Positions 1 to 6,769 of a stretch of 11,809 nucleotides of DNA are shown here, piece by piece. The stretch comes from Kiloniellales bacterium. GTDB lineage: Bacteria > Pseudomonadota > Alphaproteobacteria > Kiloniellales > JAKSDN01. Location: contig JAKSDN010000435.1 in NCBI GenBank assembly GCA_022360075.1, forward strand, positions 1 through 11,809. The letters are read 5' to 3'. The notes beneath the pieces were generated by a model. The model had not been told where the DNA came from. It saw nothing but the letters and a program-made list of their open reading frames with translations, and made no database searches. Each line of letters begins with the position of its first letter. Position 1 is the stretch's first letter. Made by a program: the position numbers and the translations under genes.

Positions 1-834
1 GTCGCCGCACGGCTCGGCAGCTCGCTGGAGGAGGCGGCCATGGCAGTGATCGCGCTGGCCGAGGCCGCCATGATCGACGCGCTGAAGCTGGTCTCGATCC
101 AGCGCGGCCACGATCCGCGCGACTTCGCGCTGCTCGCCTGCGGCGGCGGCGGGCCGCTGCACGGGCCTTCGCTCGGCGCCGAGCTCGACGTCAAGGAGAT
201 CATCGTGCCGCCGCACCCCGGCATCTTCTCGGCCTGGGGCATGCTCGCCAGCGCGCCGCGCCGCGACTTCATCCGCACCAAGCTGATGCGCGCCGAGGCG
301 ACGAGCGCCGAGACCATCGAGGCGCACTTCGCCGGACTCGACGCCGAGGCCGCCGCCTACTTCGCCGAATTCGACGGGGCGACGGCCGACAAATTCAGCC
401 GGCAACGCGCCATCGACATGCGCTACTTCGGCCAGGAGCACTCGGTGGCCGTGCCCGTCTCACCAGGTGACGGCATGGCGCAGATCCTCGAGACCTTCCA
501 CAGGACCCATCGCCGCGCCTACAGCTTCGCCCTCGACGACACGCCGGTCGAACTGGTCAGCTTCCGGCTTCACGCCGAAGCCCAGGTCGCGCGGCCGCGG
601 CTGGCGAAGCTGGCGCAGGCCGGTGACGGCGGCGCCGAAACAGGCCGGCGCTCGGTCCTGTTCGCCGAGTTCGGTCTCCAGGAGACGCCTGTCTTCGACC
701 GCGCGGACCTGCCTGCGGGCTTCGGCGCCAATGGCCCGGCCATCATCGAAGAGCCAACCTCGACGACCCTGGTGCGGCCGGATCAGTGCTTCGCCCTGGA
801 TGACTGGGGTAACATCCGCATCAGGCGGGTGTGA
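1..834 (+). CDS. hyuA: HyuA-type hydantoinase/5-oxoprolinase subunit, C-terminal part (5' end outside window)
   Basis: The frame is open from base 1 and ends at TGA 832-834, giving 277 residues. HyuA proteins are usually near 680-700 residues, so about the last 40 percent is present. The internal ATG at 40 is not the start, because in-frame coding continues upstream of it. The fragment carries the conserved glycine-rich stretch CGGGGPLHG (bases about 139-165), followed by the PPHPGIFSAWGM segment typical of the hydantoinase A/oxoprolinase family. It ends in the family's C-terminal beta-rich domain (GPAIIEEPTSTTLVRP). Family members hydrolyse cyclic amides such as 5-oxoproline, hydantoins or N-methylhydantoin with ATP, usually with a HyuB partner. 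No hyuB lies downstream: the next gene is convergent. A partner, if any, must be to the left. Exact substrate is not predictable. Family assignment is secure; oxoprolinase versus hydantoinase is undecided. Confidence 0.9.
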   Translation, partial: VAARLGSSLEEAAMAVIALAEAAMIDALKLVSIQRGHDPRDFALLACGGGGPLHGPSLGAELDVKEIIVPPHPGIFSAWGMLASAPRRDFIRTKLMRAEATSAETIEAHFAGLDAEAAAYFAEFDGATADKFSRQRAIDMRYFGQEHSVAVPVSPGDGMAQILETFHRTHRRAYSFALDDTPVELVSFRLHAEAQVARPRLAKLAQAGDGGAETGRRSVLFAEFGLQETPVFDRADLPAGFGANGPAIIEEPTSTTLVRPDQCFALDDWGNIRIRRV

Positions 835-841
835 CTGTTTC

Positions 842-857
842 GCCGACCCCGGTCGGC
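842..857 (+). terminator. Compact GC hairpin just after hyuA, candidate terminator
   Basis: A perfect inverted repeat, GCCGACC then CC then GGTCGGC, begins 7 bases after the hyuA stop. In practice it would fold as a 6-bp stem with a 4-base loop. It is followed only by TTGGT, so it is not a textbook U-tract terminator. Position directly behind the gene is the main argument. Confidence 0.45.
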
Positions 858-875
858 TTGGTCATCCCCGTCCCA

Positions 876-1089
876 AGAGCTTGTGAACTCTTCGGCTCGG
901 GCCTTCGCACGGCACTGCATGGCAATCCTGCGTCCTTCGAGACGCGCCCAGGAGGGCGCTCCTCAGGATGAGGTCAATCGAGGATGGCATTAAGAAAAGA
1001 CCTCATCCTGAGGAGCCCGCGTTAGCGGGCGTCTCGAAGGACGCAGGATAGCATTCCAGCCCCGAATCAGATTCATCACGAACTCTGAG
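876..1089. repeat. Long imperfect inverted-repeat element (REP/MITE-like), copy A
   Basis: Arms 925-975 and 999-1049 are inverted repeats around a common centre at 987, with a 23-base loop at 976-998. Weaker symmetry continues outward: AGAGCTTGTGAA near 876 against the reverse of the sequence around 1074-1086. Each arm is itself built of three small hairpins. They are GCGTC(CTTCGA)GACGC, a variable GC stem with a tetraloop (GCGCCC/AGGA/GGGCGC at 944-959 and GCCCGC/GTTA/GCGGGC at 1015-1030), and CCTCA(GGA)TGAGG. Bases 876-973 align without gaps, at equal length (98 bases), to 11671-11768 at the other end of the window, and the following 27-base spacer is also conserved in length. It has no coding capacity. 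It could be a non-autonomous mobile element, a REP-type dispersed repeat, or a bidirectional transcription barrier between the convergent genes. Confidence 0.85.
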
Positions 1090-1104
1090 TTTATCAAAGG
1101 GCGC

Positions 1105-1139
1105 GGATCGCTCGCGCTGCCGTCCGCAGCGAGCGATCC
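1105..1139. repeat. Perfect 11-bp inverted repeat, intergenic hairpin
   Basis: GGATCGCTCGC (1105-1115) and its exact reverse complement GCGAGCGATCC (1129-1139) are separated by 13 bases. The stem is strong and GC-rich, with no T-run on either side. It lies between the convergent hyuA and pxpC genes and shares its last two bases with the next hairpin (1138-1166). It may limit read-through in either direction. Confidence 0.6.
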
Positions 1140-1166
1140 TCATGCTTCGACAAGCTCAGCATGAGG
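1138..1166. repeat. Short palindromic repeat CCTCATGCT/AGCATGAGG
   Basis: CCTCATGCT (1138-1146) and AGCATGAGG (1158-1166) form a perfect 9-bp stem around TCGACAAGCTC. This hairpin is distinct from the CCTCATCCTGAGG family nearby. As I recall it, sequences of this form are common dispersed intergenic repeats in alphaproteobacteria, so it is probably another REP-like unit rather than something specific to these genes. Confidence 0.6.
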
Positions 1167-1206
1167 GGCGTGGGGCTTCGCCCGCACGAAGCATCAAGTT
1201 TGGAGA

Positions 1207-1223
1207 TCACCGATCTTCGGTGA
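1207..1223 (-). terminator. Hairpin downstream of pxpC, candidate terminator
   Basis: TCACCG (1207-1212) and CGGTGA (1218-1223) pair around a 5-base loop, 22 bases past the pxpC stop (1246-1248). On the minus strand the stem is followed by TCTCC rather than a U-run, so intrinsic termination would be weak. Location after the last gene of the pxp set supports the call. Confidence 0.4.
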
Positions 1224-1245
1224 GCCGTCGTCGGAAGAGCCGGCC

Positions 1246-2214
1246 CTACACCAAGCTCTCCGGCCCACACAGACGATCGATCTCCTGGCGCAAAGCCACC
1301 GCTTCCTCGACGCTGACGGCCTTGAAGCGGTAGCTGTGGCCGGGGCGCGATTGGGCGAGCTTCCAGAAAGCGGCCGTGGGCACGGTATAGGGGTTGATGA
1401 AGCCGCCGGTGCTGGGGCCGTCGTTGACCAGGATGATCGGGGTCTGGCCGGCCAGGTTCACCGCGCCCAGGGGATAGCCGTGATCCAGGATGTTGGAGGG
1501 GTCCTGGCCATGCTCCGGCCGCTTGTCGGTGGCGAGCTCGGTGAAGCTCCAGGCCGGCCCCTCCAGGCGAAAGCCGGTGCGGTTGCTCTTGGCCAGCAGC
1601 TTCCAGTCGCTGCCCAGGAAGCGGTCCCGGCCGGCGGCGTCGATCCAGTCGTCATTCGGACCGGGAACCACTTCGATGGTCCAGGTCTTGCGGTCGTCGA
1701 TCGGCGGCCGACAGGCCTCCTTCACGCGGCGGCCCGGCATGCCGTCCCCGTCACCGAGCGAGAGCCTCTGACCCGCCTTCAGCGCATGGCCCTCGACCCC
1801 ACCGACGCCGGCCATGTGGAAGGTCGAGCGCGAGCCGAGCACCGGCGGCGTGTCGATGCCGCCGGCAAAGGCGATATAGGCGCGCGCGCCGGTCTTGGCC
1901 GCCGCCAGGGCCAGGCTCTGGCCGGCGCGCACCGCGTGGCTCTCCCAGGGCGCGAGCGCTTCGCCGTCCAACGCCGGCGCCATCTCCGCGCCGGTGACCG
2001 CGACCACGCCGTCGCGCTCGAAGCGCAGGGTCGGGCCGATGAACTGGCATTCCAGGGCGGCGGCTTCAGGATCGTTGCCGACCAAGAGGTTGGCGAGCTG
2101 GAACGACCAGATGTCCATCGGGCCGGAGGGCGGGAAGCCCTGCTCCCAGAAGCCGATGCGCCCCGGCAGATCTTGCACCGAGGTTTCGAGTCCGGGCTTG
2201 ATCACTTCGAACAT
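1246..2214 (-). CDS. pxpC: 5-oxoprolinase subunit PxpC / biotin-dependent carboxyltransferase-family protein
   Basis: This gene encodes 322 residues, close to the roughly 310 of E. coli PxpC. With PxpA and PxpB it is expected to form the cytosolic ATP-dependent 5-oxoprolinase that opens 5-oxo-L-proline to L-glutamate. Family motifs are clear: SVQDLPGRIGFWEQGFPPSG (12-31), then GPMD and ANLLVGN (31-46), AYIAFAGGIDTPPVLGSRST (112-131), SNRTGFRLEG (210-219), and GQTPIILVNDGPSTGG (256-271). The same fold forms the C-terminal part of the urea carboxylase carboxyltransferase domain, so a carboxyltransferase role is the main alternative. However, no biotin carboxylase or biotin carrier gene is in the window. 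The ATG at 2214 is preceded by GGGAGG overlapping the pxpB stop region (11 bases between genes), indicating translational coupling. The open frame continues far upstream of this ATG only as a shadow through pxpB and pxpA. Confidence 0.9.
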   Translation of the reverse strand: MFEVIKPGLETSVQDLPGRIGFWEQGFPPSGPMDIWSFQLANLLVGNDPEAAALECQFIGPTLRFERDGVVAVTGAEMAPALDGEALAPWESHAVRAGQSLALAAAKTGARAYIAFAGGIDTPPVLGSRSTFHMAGVGGVEGHALKAGQRLSLGDGDGMPGRRVKEACRPPIDDRKTWTIEVVPGPNDDWIDAAGRDRFLGSDWKLLAKSNRTGFRLEGPAWSFTELATDKRPEHGQDPSNILDHGYPLGAVNLAGQTPIILVNDGPSTGGFINPYTVPTAAFWKLAQSRPGHSYRFKAVSVEEAVALRQEIDRLCGPESLV

Positions 2215-2225
2215 CGGCACCTCCC

Positions 2226-3095
2226 TTACAGCCGCTCGGCCGGATCGATGGTCTCGAGCCAGGCGTGATAGCTGCGGATCGAGAAGCGCTGATAGGCGAC
2301 CAGCGGATGCTTGTAGCTCCCCTCGGCGACCTTGGCATCGATATAGTCGTACTCCGCGCGGTCGATCGGCACGAAGCGCACGCGGTCGCCAGGCAGGAAT
2401 AGGGCCAGGCTGTCCTTGAAGGCGGCGAGGCGCTGGTCCCGATCCCAGATCGGCATCGGCGAGCGCGCGAAGATCTGATAGCCGCCCGGCGTGCGGTCGG
2501 GATAGATGCAGGTGATGGCGCCGCCGATGCCGATGGTGCCCTTGGGCGTCCAGGTGCGCGGCGGGTTGTACTTGGGCGCGTTCATGCGACTGCGCGGATC
2601 GAGCGGCAGCAGCGAGCAGAGCCCGGGCCAAAAACCGAGCGCGGCGACCCAGTACTCCGTTCCCGAATGGACCCGCACGAACTGCTCGCGCCCCTCCAGC
2701 TCGTTGAGACGGATGACCATCTCGACGTCGAACTCCTTGTCGGCCAGGTTGGCCCGGTAGTCCTCGACGCACTCGGCGGTCCAGGGATCGAAGTAGAGGA
2801 TCGGCACGTAGAAGACCCGGCTGTCGAGCTCCAGGCCCTCGGTCTCGTCGAGCGCGCCGTAGATCGCGGTCAGCTCCTTGATCAGATCGCCGTAGGCGAT
2901 GCGGTTCGGGTCGTAGCTGACCAGGATCGAGGCCATCTCCGGGATCAGCTCGATCAGGCCCGAGACCTCGGCGTCGCGGATGCGCCGGGCGACGCTGTGG
3001 ACCAGGAAGTTCAGGTCGAAGCTCATCTCGTCGCCGAGATACATCAGCAGATTGCGGTCGCCGCCCGGCTTGAAGACTGGCTGCTCGAAGATCAT
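2226..3095 (-). CDS. pxpB: 5-oxoprolinase subunit PxpB / carboxyltransferase subunit (KipI family), extended form
   Basis: This gene encodes 289 residues, longer than the 218 of E. coli PxpB. The ATG at 3095 has GGAGG just upstream. The N-terminal domain (about 10-80) reads GGDRNLLMYLGDEM, then SGLIELIPEMASILVSYDP. This matches the allophanate-hydrolase-subunit-1-type entry domain, which is closer to the form seen in urea-amidolyase-like proteins than to E. coli PxpB. The cyclophilin-like core has VHSGTEYWVAALGFWPG (142-158), GTIGIGGAITCIYPDRTPGG (186-205) and LPGDRVRFVPI (234-244). A tail of about 45 residues (245-289) follows the usual end of the domain and has no recognised motif. It should pair with PxpC as the lactam- or carboxyl-transferring half of the enzyme. 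It lies between pxpA (72-base gap) and pxpC (11-base gap). Family call is firm; the precise substrate of this variant is not. Confidence 0.88.
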   Translation of the reverse strand: MIFEQPVFKPGGDRNLLMYLGDEMSFDLNFLVHSVARRIRDAEVSGLIELIPEMASILVSYDPNRIAYGDLIKELTAIYGALDETEGLELDSRVFYVPILYFDPWTAECVEDYRANLADKEFDVEMVIRLNELEGREQFVRVHSGTEYWVAALGFWPGLCSLLPLDPRSRMNAPKYNPPRTWTPKGTIGIGGAITCIYPDRTPGGYQIFARSPMPIWDRDQRLAAFKDSLALFLPGDRVRFVPIDRAEYDYIDAKVAEGSYKHPLVAYQRFSIRSYHAWLETIDPAERL

Positions 3096-3108
3096 GCCCC
3101 CTCCGCGA

Positions 3109-3127
3109 GGCCGCCTGCCCGGCGGCC
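3109..3127 (-). other. Intercistronic hairpin between pxpA and pxpB
   Basis: GGCCGCC (3109-3115) and GGCGGCC (3121-3127) form a perfect 7-bp GC stem with a 5-base loop. On the minus strand it ends about 13 bases before the pxpB start, next to the GGAGG ribosome-binding site. It could stabilise or attenuate the pxpB message, or it may simply be chance in GC-rich DNA. Confidence 0.4.
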
Positions 3128-3167
3128 CTCCTTTCCGTCCGCTTGCGCCGCGTTCTTGAAGAGCGGC

Positions 3168-3890
3168 CTAGAGATAAGGCCCCAGCGCTGTGTGGACCGC
3201 CTTGGCGACGGCGACCGCACCCGGCGTGTCGCTGTGCACGCAGATGCTGTCGGCGCGCACCGCAACCTCCTTGCCGTTGACCGATTTCGTGGTGCCGGAC
3301 TTCACCGCCCCGAGCACCTTTTCCGCCGCGGCCTCCGGGCCGACCGGCTCGTGCTCCATGGTGATGATCTGCAGACCTTGGTCGTCGTAGTCGAGGTCGG
3401 CGTAGAACTCGCAGGCGTAGTCCACGCCGCGCGTCTTGAAGACATCCTCCATCACGCAGTCGCCGAAGCCGATGACCGGAAGATCGAAGGCGAGCGCCGC
3501 ATCGGCGATGCCGTTGGCGACGGTCTCGTCCTTCTGGGCCATGCCGAACAGCGCGCCGTGCGGCTTGATGTGGCTCATCGCGACGCCCTCGGTCTTCAGG
3601 AAGGCCTCGAGTGCGCCCACCTGATAGAGCACCAGGGCGGCGACCTCCTCGCGCGATAGCTTCATCTCGCGGCGGCCGAAGCCCTCGCGGTCGGGCAGCC
3701 CCGGATGGGCGCCGATTTTGATGCCGTGCCGCTTTGCCAGCCGCACCGTGCGCCACATGACCTTGGGGTCGGAGGCGTGAAAGCCGCAAGCGATGTTGGC
3801 GTGGGTGATATAGGGCATGCAGCCCTCGTCGTCTCCCATGCGATAGATGCCAAAGGCCTCGCCCATGTCGCAGTTGATGGTGACCGCCAT
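3168..3890 (-). CDS. pxpA: 5-oxoprolinase subunit PxpA (LamB/YcsF family)
   Basis: This gene encodes 240 residues, the usual size for the family. The ATG at 3890 is preceded by GGGGAGGGG. PxpA is the TIM-barrel-like subunit that works with PxpB and PxpC to hydrolyse 5-oxoproline to glutamate using ATP. Family motifs appear in order: INCDMGEAFG (5-14), ANIACGFHASDP (31-42), IGAHPGLPDREGFGRR (59-74), HIKPHGAL (107-114) and DSICVHSDTPGA (214-225). Candidate metal- or acid/base residues visible are D8, E11, H38, D41, H62, H111 and H219. The segment near 161-185 (EFYADLDYDDQGLQIITMEHEP) departs from the usual FADRxY...LVxR pattern, which hints at a divergent subgroup with altered substrate contacts. 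It is the first gene of the pxpABC set and has a likely promoter of its own upstream. Confidence 0.92.
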   Translation of the reverse strand: MAVTINCDMGEAFGIYRMGDDEGCMPYITHANIACGFHASDPKVMWRTVRLAKRHGIKIGAHPGLPDREGFGRREMKLSREEVAALVLYQVGALEAFLKTEGVAMSHIKPHGALFGMAQKDETVANGIADAALAFDLPVIGFGDCVMEDVFKTRGVDYACEFYADLDYDDQGLQIITMEHEPVGPEAAAEKVLGAVKSGTTKSVNGKEVAVRADSICVHSDTPGAVAVAKAVHTALGPYL

Positions 3891-3947
3891 CGCACCCCTC
3901 CCCTTGCCGGCCCGGTCGACAGAGCCGGCTCAACGCGCTACTTCCTT

Positions 3948-3964
3948 GTGATATCATATATCAC
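3948..3964. promoter_or_regulatory. Palindromic operator upstream of pxpA
   Basis: GTGATATCATATATCAC consists of perfect 7-bp arms around a 3-base centre, an AT-rich island in GC-rich DNA. It overlaps the predicted -10 box of the pxpA promoter and sits about 58 bases before the pxpA start. Size and symmetry suit a dimeric helix-turn-helix repressor. The linked FCD-type GntR protein is the obvious candidate, but the sequence does not match the TTGTATACCA site near gntR, so another regulator is possible. Confidence 0.6.
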
Positions 3965-3980
3965 TCGGGCAGAACGACAA
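3953..3980 (-). promoter_or_regulatory. Predicted sigma-70 promoter for pxpABC
   Basis: On the minus strand, TTGTCG (3980-3975) and TATGAT (3958-3953) are separated by 16 bases. The -10 matches the consensus at five of six positions and the -35 at four of six. The predicted start of transcription, near 3946, leaves a leader of about 55 bases before pxpA. The palindrome 3948-3964 covers the -10, consistent with repression. Confidence 0.5.
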
Positions 3981-4054
3981 CGGCCCTGCCGGGGCAGCAA
4001 TCCCGGCGGGAACTCGCTCCAAAATCGTGGGAAACGCCGGCCGAGGGCCCCGCT

Positions 4055-5053
4055 TCAGCCGGCGAGCGGAAAGGCCCGCTCCGGTCGGAAGCCGATCGGG
4101 ATGCTGTCACCGATCGCGATACCGTCGTCCAGGGGGCTGTCTTGGGTCAGGGCGACCAGGGCCGTCTCGCCCTCGGTCAGGATCACCTTGTAGCCGGTGC
4201 CGACGAAGATGACCTCCTGGACCGTGGCGCTGCGTTTCACCGCGCAGGTTTCCGCCTCGCCGCCGACCCGCAGGAACTCCGGCCGCACGCCGTGCAGGCC
4301 GCCGCCGTCCTCGCGCTGGAAGAAATTGCACTCGCCGATGAAGCCCGCGACGAAGCGGTTGGCCGGCGCGAAATAGAGCTGCTCCGGCGTGCCGACCTGT
4401 TCGATCGCCCCTTCGTTCAGCACGACGATGCGGTCGGAGAGGTGCATGGCCTCCTCCTGATCGTGCGTGACATAGACGATGGTCACGCCGAGGCGGCGAT
4501 GGAGCTGCTTGAGCTCGACCTGGATCGCCTGGCGCAGGTTCTTGTCCAGGGCGCCGAGCGGCTCGTCCATCAAGAGGATGTCCGGCTGGAAGACGATGGC
4601 CCGGGCCAGGGCCGTGCGCTGCTGCTGGCCGCCGGAGAGCTGACGGGGCAGGCGCGCCTCGAAGCCCTGCAGGTCCACCAGGGCGAGCGCCTCGCCGACC
4701 CGCCGGCCGATCTCGTCGCGCGAGGCCTTCCGCATCTCCAGCGGAAAGGCGATGTTCTGCCCGACCGTCATGTGCGGGAAGAGGGCGTAGTTCTGGAACA
4801 CCATGCCGATATTCCGCTGCGCGACGGGCACGCGGCCGATATCGCGGCCGTCGACAAGAATCCGCCCGGCCGTCAGCGGCTCGAAGCCGGCCAGCACCTT
4901 CAAGAGCGTCGTCTTGCCCGAACCGGAGGGGCCGAGCAGGGTGCAGAATTCGCCCGCCTCGATCTCCAGACCGATGCCATCCAGGGCGGCGACCGCGCCA
5001 AAGTGCTTGGCCACGGCCTCGAACTGCACTCGCTTGCCGGCCAGCGCGGCCAT
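4055..5053 (-). CDS. ABC transporter ATP-binding protein, PotA/polyamine-opine type
   Basis: This gene encodes 332 residues. The ATPase powers the adjacent importer at the inner face of the membrane. Walker A GPSGSGKT is at 41-48, Q-loop VFQNYALFPHMTV at 85-97, signature LSGGQQQR at 139-146, Walker B ILLMDEPLGALD at 159-170, and the H-loop histidine in VTHDQ at 197. The C-terminal part (about 235-332) is a TOBE-type regulatory domain with HGVRPEFLRV, typical of the spermidine/putrescine, Fe3+ and opine ABC families. The start ATG shares its A with the TGA of the permease gene (TGATG), with GGAGGT just upstream, so the two are translationally coupled. After this gene there is a 164-base gap before pxpA. 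Substrate is not set by this subunit. Confidence 0.95.
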   Translation of the reverse strand: MAALAGKRVQFEAVAKHFGAVAALDGIGLEIEAGEFCTLLGPSGSGKTTLLKVLAGFEPLTAGRILVDGRDIGRVPVAQRNIGMVFQNYALFPHMTVGQNIAFPLEMRKASRDEIGRRVGEALALVDLQGFEARLPRQLSGGQQQRTALARAIVFQPDILLMDEPLGALDKNLRQAIQVELKQLHRRLGVTIVYVTHDQEEAMHLSDRIVVLNEGAIEQVGTPEQLYFAPANRFVAGFIGECNFFQREDGGGLHGVRPEFLRVGGEAETCAVKRSATVQEVIFVGTGYKVILTEGETALVALTQDSPLDDGIAIGDSIPIGFRPERAFPLAG

Positions 5054-6762
5054 CAGGACCTCCGCGACAAGAGGATGTGGATCGACATCAGCGCGACCGT
5101 GAAGAGGATCAGCATGGCCGACGTGGCGATGATGGTCGGGTCGATCTCGTGGGCGACGCCTTCGAACATGAGCTTGGGCAAGGTCCGGGTTCTGATGTTG
5201 GTCAGGAAAAGCGCGAGGACGACGTCATCGAAGGAGACGATGAACGCGAAGACGGCGCCGGCGGCGATGCCGGGGGCGATGACCGGCAGCATGACCCGGC
5301 GGAACATAGTGAACCAGCTCGCGCCCAAGCCGATGGCGGCGAGTTCCTGGTTCGGGTCGAATCCCTTCAGAGCCGCGCGCACGGTGACGAAGACGAAGGG
5401 CGAGGCGAGCATGGCGTGGCCGATCGCCAGTCCGATGGTGCTGGAGATCAGCCCGAGCGGCGCCAGGAAATAGTAGAGGCCAACCGCGAGCACGATGACC
5501 GGCACGATCATCGGCAGGATGAAGAAGGCCTCCAGCATGGCCTTGCCGCGCAGCTTGACGCGGCTCATGCCGATCGCGGCCAGGGTCCCGGTCACCAGGG
5601 CGAGGGAGACGGCGATGATCGCCACTTGAACGCTATTGGAGAGTGCCCTCAGCCACTTCGATTGCTCGAAGAAGTTCACGTACCAACGGAAGCTGTAGTC
5701 GTCCGGCGGGAAGGACAGGAAGGGCGAGCTGCCCAGGCTCATCGGAAAGACGAAGACGATGGGCAGGATCAGGAAGCCGGCCGCCAGCAGCCCGGCGAAC
5801 GCCGCGAGCACACCGCCCGGCGTGCGCCGTCCGCCGGCCCCGGCCAGCGGCTCGCCGGTCCGCCCCGCGCCGCCGCCCGACAGCAGCCGGTCGAGGCTGA
5901 AGAAGCGCTGGAAGAGCAGGAACAGCAGCAGCGTGATCAGCAGCAGCGTGATCGAAAGGGCAGCTGCGAGGCCCCAGTCGAGCTGCTCCAGCAGATTGAA
6001 GGAGATCATCTGGGCGATCATGGTCTGGCCCGGGCCGCCCATCAGCGCCGGCGTGATGTAGTAGCCGATGGCGTTCATGAACACGATCACGCCACCGGCG
6101 ATCACGCCCGGTGCCGTCAGGGGCAGGACGACGCGCCGGAACGTGGCGATCGCCCCGGCGCCTAGGCCCTCGGCCGCCTGGACCAGCGAGCGGTCGAGGC
6201 CGCAGAAGGCGGCGTAGAGCGGCAGCACCACGAAGGGCATGAGCACATGGGTCATGCCGATCAGCACGCCCGAGAGGTTGTAGACGAAGGCGATCGGCTG
6301 CTCGAGGATGCCGGCGTCGATCAGCAGCGTGTTGAGGATGCCCTTGCGCTGCAGAAGGATAATCCAGGCCGTCGTGCGCACGAGCGCGCTGGTCCAGAAC
6401 GGCAGCAGGACGACGAGGAAGAGCAGCCTGGCCGCAGCCGGCGGCACGGTCGCCAGCAGGTAGGCGAGCGGATAGGCCATGACCACGGAGAGTAGGGTCA
6501 CCAGGGCGGCGATCACGAAGGTGTTGGTCATGGCCTGCAAGTAGACAGGCCGGACCAGAACATGGCGGTAGAACTCGAGCGTGAAGGCACCGTCTTGGAG
6601 AAAGCTGTCCTGCAACAATCCGAAGGTCGGGATCACGAAGAAGGCGACCAGCAGCGCGGCGAGCGGCAGGATCGCCAGCCAAGGCCCTCTGCGGGCCAGG
6701 CGCGGCGCGGGGCCGATCGGACCCGTCGCGGACTCTTCACGCTGACCAAGCGAGACGGTCAT
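5053..6762 (-). CDS. Fused ABC permease (PotB-like plus PotC-like halves in one chain)
   Basis: This gene encodes 569 residues, twice the usual size for one polyamine-type permease. Two homologous integral-membrane halves are joined by a Gly/Ala/Arg-rich linker at about 294-316. The first half (about 28-290) and second half (about 317-565) each show around six hydrophobic segments. Each carries one EAA loop that contacts the ATPase: EGLGAGAIATFRRVVLPLTAPG at 198-219 and IGLGASWFTMFRRVMLPVIAPG at 477-498. The first half resembles PotB and the second PotC, so this one chain can supply the whole translocation pore. The ATG at 6762 lies 7 bases after the stop of the M24 gene with only a weak Shine-Dalgarno sequence, so coupling is likely. 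The reading frame is intact across the linker, so this is a genuine fusion and not two genes. Confidence 0.92.
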   Translation of the reverse strand: MTVSLGQREESATGPIGPAPRLARRGPWLAILPLAALLVAFFVIPTFGLLQDSFLQDGAFTLEFYRHVLVRPVYLQAMTNTFVIAALVTLLSVVMAYPLAYLLATVPPAAARLLFLVVLLPFWTSALVRTTAWIILLQRKGILNTLLIDAGILEQPIAFVYNLSGVLIGMTHVLMPFVVLPLYAAFCGLDRSLVQAAEGLGAGAIATFRRVVLPLTAPGVIAGGVIVFMNAIGYYITPALMGGPGQTMIAQMISFNLLEQLDWGLAAALSITLLLITLLLFLLFQRFFSLDRLLSGGGAGRTGEPLAGAGGRRTPGGVLAAFAGLLAAGFLILPIVFVFPMSLGSSPFLSFPPDDYSFRWYVNFFEQSKWLRALSNSVQVAIIAVSLALVTGTLAAIGMSRVKLRGKAMLEAFFILPMIVPVIVLAVGLYYFLAPLGLISSTIGLAIGHAMLASPFVFVTVRAALKGFDPNQELAAIGLGASWFTMFRRVMLPVIAPGIAAGAVFAFIVSFDDVVLALFLTNIRTRTLPKLMFEGVAHEIDPTIIATSAMLILFTVALMSIHILLSRRS

Positions 6763-6769
6763 GGCGCGC

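Noticed and set aside
876..1166. CRISPR array suggested by repeated short motifs
   Set aside because: Repeats are inverted, of differing type and not regularly spaced; no spacers are present. They are REP/MITE-like hairpins.
2215..3957. A 903-residue minus-strand reading frame extending pxpC upstream through pxpB and pxpA
   Set aside because: Upstream of ATG 2214 it is an Arg/Gly-rich shadow frame over two well-supported genes. PxpC family homology and the ribosome site begin at 2214.
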